Assembly (NCBI GenBank): GCA_964527205.1
Contig: CAZGQG010000045.1
Coordinates: 1 to 11,134, forward strand
Source: JARICQ01 sp964527205
GTDB lineage: Bacteria; Bacillota; Clostridia; Tissierellales; Tissierellaceae
Length of the DNA: 11,134 nucleotides
Reading direction: 5' to 3'
A program made the position numbers and the translations under genes. The notes below the pieces were generated by a model. It had not been told where the DNA came from. It made no database searches and was given only the letters and a program-made list of their open reading frames with translations. Positions 6,995-11,134 of the stretch are shown here, one piece after another. Within the stretch, counting starts at the first letter, position 1. Each line of letters starts with the position of its first letter.

Positions 6995-7333
6995 TTAAGA
7001 ATAATCCAATTTCTCCATTTCTAAAATATAATCTAAATTCTTTCTTATATTGTCAAAGCCTATAAATTTACTTTCCCTTAACTTTTCTTCTCCCTTATAG
7101 ATAATCAATATTGTAGGCACTATAAATACACCTAATTGTCCTGGAATTTCTTTGTTTATGCTCATATCTATGTCTATTAACTTCATTGAATACTCTTCTG
7201 CTAAATCCTTTAGCTGAGGAAAGACTCCTCCACAAACACTTCAAGTATCCATTCCAAAATAAAGTAGGAACAAGTCATTGTCCTCTTTAAATTGATCTAA
7301 TTCATCTAATGTTTTTATATTTTCTACTATCAT
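6995..7333 (-). CDS. Thioredoxin-like selenoprotein with UxxC active site (in-frame UGA)
   Basis: Reading UGA at 7243-7241 as Sec gives a 112-residue single-domain thioredoxin fold. The active site is YFGMDTUSVCGGVFPQLK (Sec31-Ser-Val-Cys34), aligned with the CxxC redox site of thioredoxins. The preceding strand DLFLLYF, the segment KLIDIDMS, and the cis-Pro loop FIVPTILIIYKG (P73) complete the fold. The start is ATG 7333-7331 with AAGGGAGG 7 nt upstream. Without Sec decoding only residues 50-112 would be called, losing the active site. It has no signal peptide, so it should act in the cytoplasm as a disulfide, sulfenate or selenenyl-sulfide reductant, possibly for the Sec peroxiredoxin. It is a single-gene unit on the minus strand, divergent from the PII-like gene. 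Confidence 0.88.
7216..7230 (-). promoter_or_regulatory. Candidate SECIS hairpin of the Trx-like gene
   Basis: On the minus strand GAGGA (7230-7226) pairs with TCCTC (7220-7216) around the loop GTCTT (7225-7221). The loop starts 16 nt after the UGA, at the short end of the usual bacterial spacing. The loop has G followed by U, as in the known Escherichia coli fdhF element. Confidence 0.6.
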
Positions 7334-7431
7334 CCCTATACCTCCCTTATAATTTTAAACTCAATTAAATATATTCATACCCATAATAGATTTTATCTAC
7401 CAGGGGAAGAACTCTAGAATATTAAATTCAT

Positions 7432-7460
7432 TTGCTCACTGATTGGTTTTTTGTTATAAT
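7432..7460 (+). promoter_or_regulatory. Sigma-A type promoter of the PII-like gene
   Basis: TTGCTC (7432-7437) and perfect TATAAT (7455-7460) are 17 nt apart, with the start codon 51 nt further on. The rest of the divergent spacer (7334-7431) holds the ribosome site of the minus-strand gene and no clear minus-strand promoter. Confidence 0.7.
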
Positions 7461-7511
7461 GGTAATATTAAGTTTTGATAAATCTATTATGATTTTGGAA
7501 GGGGTCATTTT

Positions 7512-7871
7512 ATGTACGCTTTGTTTTTAATTTTAAACCACAAGGAAAAGTTAGATACCATCCTAGAAGCTCTATTTGAAATAGGAGTAGGAGCTACCAC
7601 CTTAGATAGTGTAGGTATGGGAAAGATCTTACTTGATAAAAATGTTAATCCAAGTATTTTTGAAAGTCTTAAGCATGTATTAAATGAAGGTAAACCCTAT
7701 AATAAGACCATGATAAGTGTTTTTAGGGATGAAGATAGGTTGGACAGTGCCATAGCTCGTATAGAAGATATTTTGGATATGGAAAATACAGAAGGATCAG
7801 GCTTCTACTTTGTAATCCCAGTGCTTAGATGCAGTGGAAGGGCTTCAGGAAATACTGAGGGTTGTTCATAA
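7512..7871 (+). CDS. PII/CutA-like small protein (function unknown)
   Basis: This 119-residue soluble protein starts at ATG 7512 with GGAAGGGG 7 nt upstream. The pattern ALFLILNHKEKLDTILEALFEIGVGATTLDSVGMGK followed by RLDSAIARIEDIL and FYFVIPV (98-104) resembles the ferredoxin-like fold of PII and CutA proteins: strand-helix-strand twice. It lacks the classical PII T-loop Tyr context and PII signatures, so it is not GlnB. The C-terminal tail RCSGRASGNTEGCS carries the only two cysteines (107 and 118). Proteins of this group often bind small ligands as trimers; here the ligand is unknown. It has its own promoter and terminator. Confidence 0.7.
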   Translation: MYALFLILNHKEKLDTILEALFEIGVGATTLDSVGMGKILLDKNVNPSIFESLKHVLNEGKPYNKTMISVFRDEDRLDSAIARIEDILDMENTEGSGFYFVIPVLRCSGRASGNTEGCS

Positions 7872-7884
7872 AATTGATCCTATT

Positions 7885-7918
7885 AAACCATGGTGTAGAC
7901 TTACATTGTGGTTTTTTT
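7885..7918 (+). terminator. Rho-independent terminator of the PII-like gene
   Basis: AAACCATGGTGTA (7885-7897) pairs with TACATTGTGGTTT (7902-7914), 13 pairs including G-U, around GACT. Seven T follow to 7918. It ends the single-gene unit 13 nt after the stop codon. Confidence 0.85.
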
Positions 7919-7955
7919 AACTTTGTGTGATTATTATGTGTTTTTTATTTTCTCC

Positions 7956-7984
7956 TTTATACTGGCCAGTCTTAATGGTACAAT
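7956..7984 (+). promoter_or_regulatory. Possible promoter and palindrome before the J-domain gene
   Basis: TACAAT (7979-7984) could be a -10, with the poor TTTATA (7956-7961) as -35 at 17 nt. The perfect palindrome ACTGGCCAGT (7961-7970) lies between them and could be an operator. It is GC-rich against an AT-rich background. The ribosome site AAGGAG (8020-8025) precedes the ATG by 11 nt. Confidence 0.35.
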
Positions 7985-8036
7985 GTAAGGCAGAGTAAGG
8001 ATAAAAAGAATTTTTTAAAAAGGAGCAATCTATTAA

Positions 8037-8828
8037 ATGAAAATGCTAGATAAATTTGCAGGAAATATAGTTTATGCTACGGCTAGATTTCTTGAGATAT
8101 TTTTAAATATAATTATAACAATAGCTGAATTTCTAGTAGGCTTTGTAAGGAGTCTTGCCAGAGCCTTTGCAGGACTTATAGCAATGGGAGGCTGTCTACT
8201 CATATTCTTCCTCCTTAGCCCCTTTGGTTGGTTTATACTCTTTAACCCAGTTACCATAGTCCTTATATTGTTTTTTCTTATATTTCCAATACTTGGAACT
8301 AAATTTATTTCCTATTTGAAATACATAAAGTATATTACCACAGAATATCTCTATGACAGGGCTGATTTTTTAATATCAGGAAAAAAAGAGCAGTATAAGT
8401 CCTTTAATGAATATGGCAATAAATACAGACGTATGGAAGAGGAAAGGATCAATGCTGAAAGAGAAAGACGTAGGGCCCAGGAGCAAAAGGAATGGGAAGA
8501 AAGATTTAAACAATGGAACCAGTACCAAAACTTTGGTGGTTCAGGAACTTACTATGGAGAATGGGGACCTGGCACTGGTCAGGGTGGAAATACCTATGTA
8601 AACCCTTCCATAGCCTTTAAGGAAAAGTATGAAGAAAGTACGGAGCTCTTAGGACTTCCCATAGATGCGGATAAGTATCAAATTAAATTGGCCTATAGGC
8701 AAAAGGCAAAGGAGTACCATCCAGATATTAATCCTGCCCCTAATGCAACAGAGAAGTTCCAAAAGATCAATGATGCTTATGACTTCTTAAGTGATGAAAA
8801 TATTGAAAGATATAATTCAATGAATTAA
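8037..8828 (+). CDS. Membrane-anchored J-domain protein
   Basis: The 263-residue protein has an N-terminal hydrophobic region with about three helices (residues 17-40, 44-68 and 70-95). A charged helix of E/R/K-rich sequence (120-160) follows, then a Gly/Tyr/Asn-rich linker (161-190) and a C-terminal J domain (about 200-260). The J domain has the HPD motif (228-230) in KEYHPDINP, plus KINDAYDFLSD. HPD stimulates DnaK ATPase, so this should recruit DnaK to the cytoplasmic face of the membrane. The order is the reverse of classical DnaJ, where the J domain is N-terminal, and there is no zinc-finger or substrate domain. The gene is followed after 14 nt by a membrane zinc-ribbon gene, suggesting an operon. 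Confidence 0.88.
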   Translation: MKMLDKFAGNIVYATARFLEIFLNIIITIAEFLVGFVRSLARAFAGLIAMGGCLLIFFLLSPFGWFILFNPVTIVLILFFLIFPILGTKFISYLKYIKYITTEYLYDRADFLISGKKEQYKSFNEYGNKYRRMEEERINAERERRRAQEQKEWEERFKQWNQYQNFGGSGTYYGEWGPGTGQGGNTYVNPSIAFKEKYEESTELLGLPIDADKYQIKLAYRQKAKEYHPDINPAPNATEKFQKINDAYDFLSDENIERYNSMN

Positions 8829-8842
8829 AGGAGATGTGAAGA

Positions 8843-9235
8843 TTGAACTTTTTAAGAAAATTTATGCAGGGCAGATATGGTGTTGACCAGTTAAACAAGT
8901 TTCTCCTTGTAGTATTTGTAGCCTTAAGTTTTGCCTTTATGATTACAAGATATAGCATCTTAAATATTATTTCCCTAGTAATCTTATTTTTCCTATATTT
9001 TAGAATTTTTTCTAAAAATATTAATAAAAGATTATTAGAAAACAGGAAGTATTTAGAGTTTTCCAGACCCTATAGAAATGCTCTAAATAAACAGATTAGA
9101 AAATTTAAGGATAGGAAGGACTATAGGTACTTTAAATGTCCTAATTGTGAAAAATCATTAAGGGTTCCAAAGGGCAAGGGCATGATCCAAATAACTTGTC
9201 CCAATTGCAAAACTAAAATAAGAAGAAAATCATAA
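8843..9235 (+). CDS. Membrane protein with C-terminal zinc ribbon
   Basis: The 130-residue protein starts at TTG 8843, with AAAGGAG (8827-8833) 9 nt upstream, overlapping the stop codon of the J-domain gene. Two adjacent hydrophobic helices (about 19-36 and 39-56) precede a basic stretch. A four-Cys zinc ribbon CPNC (99-102) ... CPNC (119-122) ends the protein, with the pattern FKCPNCEKSLRVPKGKG ... ITCPNCKTKI typical of rubredoxin-like or transcription-factor-like knuckles. The N-terminus RYGVDQLNKFLL is also seen in small zinc-ribbon membrane proteins found beside J-domain proteins in anaerobic Firmicutes (recalled, not checked). A role with the J protein is inferred from the tight spacing; the function is unknown. 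Confidence 0.82.
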   Translation: MNFLRKFMQGRYGVDQLNKFLLVVFVALSFAFMITRYSILNIISLVILFFLYFRIFSKNINKRLLENRKYLEFSRPYRNALNKQIRKFKDRKDYRYFKCPNCEKSLRVPKGKGMIQITCPNCKTKIRRKS

Positions 9236-9270
9236 TTTCAATACTATACTCCTCTACTCTTTATTAGCTA

Positions 9271-9281
9271 TATGTTATAAT
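9271..9281 (+). promoter_or_regulatory. Extended -10 promoter of the dehydrogenase gene
   Basis: A perfect TATAAT (9276-9281) is preceded by TG one base away (9273-9274), the extended -10 pattern. No good -35 is visible 16-18 nt upstream, which an extended -10 can compensate. The start codon lies 31 nt downstream. Confidence 0.6.
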
Positions 9282-9311
9282 ATAGTTAGAAAAGATAGAG
9301 GAGGTTTTTTT

Positions 9312-10253
9312 ATGAAGGCACTTATTACTTTTCCCTATACTGAAGAAGAGTTTGCAGTATTAAGGGATCTAGGCTATGAAATTATTTTTGAAAGAGAAAA
9401 GGAAATTGAATTCTCAGAGGAAATCGCAGATGTGGATGTTATAGTTTCCATGAATGTTTTTGATAAAGTTGATATATCTAAGCTTAAGGATTTAAAATGG
9501 ATACAACTTATTAGTGCAGGTATTAACCAAGTTCCTAAGGACCTTATAATAGATAGGAATATTAAACTTACAAATAACAGGGGTTGCTATAGCATTCCTA
9601 TAGCTGAATGGATTTTACTGAAGACTTTAGAGATGTTGAAAAATAGCAAGGAGTTTTATAGAAAACAGGATTCAAAAACTTGGGAAGTAGTTAGGGGTTT
9701 AAAGGATTTAAATAAGAAGACTATAGGCTTTGTAGGCACCGGGTCTATTGCCAGTGAAGCAGCTAAAAGATTTTGTAACTTTGGTGTTGAGATCCTAGGC
9801 CTTAATACAGATGGTAGGGATGTAGAGCATTTCCATAGGACCTATGCTGTAGATAAGATAAATGACTTTGTAAGCAAGTCTGACATAGTAGTTGTCACTA
9901 CACCCTACACAGAAGAAACCCATCATATGATAGATAGAGATGTATTTAAGCATATGAAGGATGGAGTTTATCTTATAAATATAGGAAGAGGTTCTATTAT
10001 TGAGGAAGAGGCCTTGATCCAGAATTTAAGATCTGGAAAAGTTGCAAAGGCAGCCTTGGATGTCTTTGAGAAGGAACCACTTCCAGAAGATAACCCCCTG
10101 TGGGAAATGGAAAATGTATATGTTTCCCCTCACAATTCAGCCAGCTCTCCTATGAACCATGAAAGGATATTTGATATTGCCTATAAGAATATGAAAAAGT
10201 ATATAAGAGATGAAAAACTTATAAATGAAATTGATTTAGAGAAGGGCTATTAA
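9312..10253 (+). CDS. D-isomer 2-hydroxyacid dehydrogenase, NAD-binding
   Basis: The 313-residue protein belongs to the D-2-hydroxyacid dehydrogenase family, which interconverts 2-oxo acids and D-2-hydroxy acids with NAD(P)H. AGAGGAGG (9297-9304) lies 7 nt before the ATG. The Rossmann motif is VGTGSIASEAAKRF (141-154); the usual third Gly is Ala here, as in some family members. The catalytic triad is R226 (NIGRGSIIEE), E255 (DVFEKEPLP) and H274 (VSPHNSA), with the same spacing as in SerA-type enzymes. It ends soon after the Rossmann and substrate domains and has no ACT domain, so it is not a full-length phosphoglycerate dehydrogenase. The substrate is not readable; phosphoglycerate, lactate or hydroxypyruvate type acids are all possible. 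It is a single-gene unit. Confidence 0.93.
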   Translation: MKALITFPYTEEEFAVLRDLGYEIIFEREKEIEFSEEIADVDVIVSMNVFDKVDISKLKDLKWIQLISAGINQVPKDLIIDRNIKLTNNRGCYSIPIAEWILLKTLEMLKNSKEFYRKQDSKTWEVVRGLKDLNKKTIGFVGTGSIASEAAKRFCNFGVEILGLNTDGRDVEHFHRTYAVDKINDFVSKSDIVVVTTPYTEETHHMIDRDVFKHMKDGVYLINIGRGSIIEEEALIQNLRSGKVAKAALDVFEKEPLPEDNPLWEMENVYVSPHNSASSPMNHERIFDIAYKNMKKYIRDEKLINEIDLEKGY

Positions 10254-10268
10254 ACTATTCCCTTTTTT
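10242..10268 (+). terminator. Weak terminator candidate overlapping the end of the dehydrogenase gene
   Basis: AAGGG (10242-10246) can pair with CCCTT (10260-10264), followed by a T run to 10268, but the loop is 13 nt and the stem only five pairs. The hairpin would begin before the stop codon (10251-10253). It may be inefficient, allowing read-through toward the peroxiredoxin gene. Confidence 0.35.
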
Positions 10269-10277
10269 GTAGTTAAT

Positions 10278-10318
10278 TTGTCAGGTTTTTGTTTGAATAC
10301 TAGTTATGGTGGTATATA
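10278..10318 (+). promoter_or_regulatory. Candidate promoter of the Sec peroxiredoxin
   Basis: Two overlapping options are visible: TTGTCA (10278-10283) with TAGTTA (10301-10306) at 17 nt, or TTGTTT (10289-10294) with TATATA (10313-10318) at 18 nt. Neither has a strong -10. No recognisable PerR box is seen in the spacer. Confidence 0.4.
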
Positions 10319-10352
10319 TAGGGTGTAGTAATGATCCAGGAGGTGAATATAT

Positions 10353-11075
10353 TTGAGTAAAGAAATGAAAGTAGGTTGTGGAAGAACAAGTACCACTACT
10401 GAACAATCAGTAGAACTTGAAGAAGTAAAAGAAACAGATATATTAAAGGAGGAAAAACGGAATATGATTATGGTAGGAAAACCAGCACCAACATTTACAG
10501 CACCAGCTTTTCACGAAGGAAAGTTCACAGAAGTTAATTTAGAAGATTATAAGGGAAAATGGGTATTACTTTGCTTCTATCCAGGAGACTTTACATTTGT
10601 CTGAGCTACTGAAGTTTCAGCAGTTGCTGAGAAATATAAAGACTTCACAGATCTAGATGTAGAAGTATTATCAATGAGTGTTGACTCAACATTTGTACAC
10701 AAAGTTTGGAATGATCAGGAATTATCAAAAATGATCGATAAGGATATACCTTATCCAATGCTATCAGACCAAGGTGGAAATATTGGTAAGATGTATGGAG
10801 TATATGATGCAGAGGGTGGAGTTAATACTAGAGGTAGATTTATAATTGATCCAGACGGAGTAGTACAAGCATTTGAAGTACTTACACCACCAGTAGGAAG
10901 AAATGTATCAGAAGCTTTAAGACAAATCAAAGCTTTCCAATTAGTAAGAGAAACTGGAGGAGGAGAAGTTACTCCATCAGGATGGCAACCAGGTAAGACA
11001 ACATTAAAGCCAAGTGAAGACTTAGTTTCTAATGTTTGGAAAGAGTGGAAAGTTAGCGAAGCTTTCGAAGACTAA
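10353..11075 (+). CDS. Sec-containing peroxiredoxin, AhpC/2-Cys type (in-frame UGA), N-terminally extended
   Basis: Reading UGA at 10602-10604 as Sec gives 240 residues. The peroxidatic motif PxxxTxxC appears as PGDFTFVU (77-84), with Sec84 in place of Cys, followed by ATEVSA. VGKPAPTF (41-48), RGRFIIDPDG, VLTPPVGRN and the final WQPGKTTLKPS place it in the AhpC/Prx1 group. It reduces peroxides through the selenol. The usual resolving Cys in EVCPAGW is Thr here (EVTPSGW), and no Cys follows Sec84; only C9 and C74 exist. The reductant must therefore attack the selenenic acid directly, or C9 or C74 must act. The TTG start at 10353 has AGGAGG 9 nt upstream. A second start, ATG 10464, has AAAGGAGG 11 nt upstream and gives the standard-length protein with Sec47, so two isoforms are possible. 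Sec-containing peroxiredoxins are known in amino-acid-fermenting clostridia. Confidence 0.92.
10445..10466 (+). promoter_or_regulatory. Internal ribosome binding site and second start codon in the peroxiredoxin gene
   Basis: AAAGGAGG (10445-10452) precedes ATG (10464-10466) by 11 nt, in frame with the longer reading. The sequence from this ATG, MIMVGKPAPTFTAP, is the normal N-terminus of AhpC-type peroxiredoxins. The 37-residue extension before it is rich in E, K and T and holds a GCGR motif. Confidence 0.6.
10617..10630 (+). promoter_or_regulatory. Candidate SECIS hairpin of the peroxiredoxin
   Basis: TCAGC (10617-10621) pairs with GCTGA (10626-10630) around AGTT (10622-10625). The loop starts 18 nt after the UGA. 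A small stem with a GU-bearing apical loop at this distance fits bacterial SECIS rules. Confidence 0.65.
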
Positions 11076-11084
11076 ATATATATC

Positions 11085-11123
11085 GAGTAGGAGGTAATTA
11101 ATTATTTTAATTACCGTCCTCTC
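11085..11123 (+). other. Long hairpin with an SD-like sequence at the window end
   Basis: GGTAATTAA (11093-11101) pairs perfectly with TTAATTACC (11107-11115) around TTATT. Past a bulged G at 11116, AGGA (11089-11092) pairs with TCCT (11117-11120) and, past a bulged T, GAG (11085-11087) with CTC (11121-11123). No U tract follows within the window, so it may be a processing hairpin or a terminator cut off by the window edge. The left arm contains GGAGGTAATTA, identical to the ribosome site context before the MerT-like gene, but no start codon follows it. Confidence 0.6.
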
Positions 11124-11134
11124 ACATCACCGTA

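Noticed and set aside
6995..7186. A 63-residue minus-strand gene starting at the ATG at 7186
   Set aside because: No ribosome site precedes it and it lacks half of the thioredoxin fold; the longer Sec-containing frame with a strong ribosome site explains it.
9312..10253. serA (phosphoglycerate dehydrogenase) as a specific name
   Set aside because: The protein belongs to the same family but is short, has no ACT domain and no serC neighbour, so the substrate cannot be assigned.
5572..10604. UGA read as tryptophan (alternative genetic code) instead of selenocysteine
   Set aside because: Trp is encoded by TGG throughout, in-frame UGA occurs only at Cys-equivalent catalytic positions of three genes, and a UGA ends the MerT-like frame where its protein should end.
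5572..10604. The three genes as pseudogenes or sequencing errors
   Set aside because: Each has intact motifs and an open frame on both sides of the UGA, strong ribosome sites, and a SECIS-like hairpin. Independent errors at three catalytic residues are improbable, though reads were not available to confirm.
10674..11075. A separate gene starting after the UGA of the peroxiredoxin
   Set aside because: It begins in the middle of the peroxiredoxin fold with no ribosome site; it is the downstream half of the Sec-containing gene.

Overview
The window looks like a draft-assembly contig from a low-GC, strictly anaerobic Firmicute, most likely of the Tissierellia/Clostridia type. The signs are the AT-rich sequence, strong AGGAGG-type ribosome binding sites, frequent TTG/GTG starts, mostly TAA stops and U-tract terminators. 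Two runs of exactly 100 N are scaffold gaps: one sits inside a repetitive gene and one just after it.

The main result is that three separate genes each carry an in-frame UGA at the position where their families keep a redox or metal-binding cysteine. In each case a small hairpin with a G/U-bearing loop lies about 15-27 nt downstream, as expected of a bacterial SECIS element. I read them as selenoproteins: (1) a MerT-like three-helix membrane protein with a Cys-Sec pair (5512-5811, +); (2) a thioredoxin-like protein with a Sec-Ser-Val-Cys active site (6995-7333, -); (3) a peroxiredoxin of the AhpC/2-Cys type with Sec at the peroxidatic position and no resolving Cys (10353-11075, +). A conventional stop-codon reading breaks all three.

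Layout. 1-81: tail of an upstream gene and its terminator. 109-5422: an operon of MarR repressor, MacB/LolD-type ABC ATPase and a giant FtsX-type permease with a heptad-repeat coiled coil, with a candidate MarR operator at the promoter and a terminator after the second gap. 5465-5878: the MerT-like selenoprotein with a palindrome upstream and a bidirectional terminator. 5882-6400 (-): apt. 6550-6894: a DsrE-like protein. 6995-7333 (-): the thioredoxin-like selenoprotein. 7512-7871: a PII/CutA-like small protein. 8037-9235: a membrane-anchored J-domain protein followed by a membrane zinc-ribbon protein, probably cotranscribed. 9312-10253: a D-2-hydroxyacid dehydrogenase. 10353-11075: the Sec peroxiredoxin, then a long hairpin at the window end.

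How the genes may work together. Most stand alone in their own transcription units. The theme of 5.5-7.3 kb and of the last gene is thiol/selenol redox chemistry (MerT-like Cys-Sec, DsrE-like Cys, Trx-like Sec/Cys, Sec-Prx). A shared role in metal, peroxide or reactive sulfur/selenium handling is an inference from proximity, not shown. The Sec machinery (selA, selB, selC, selD) is not in this window and must exist elsewhere for the reading to hold.
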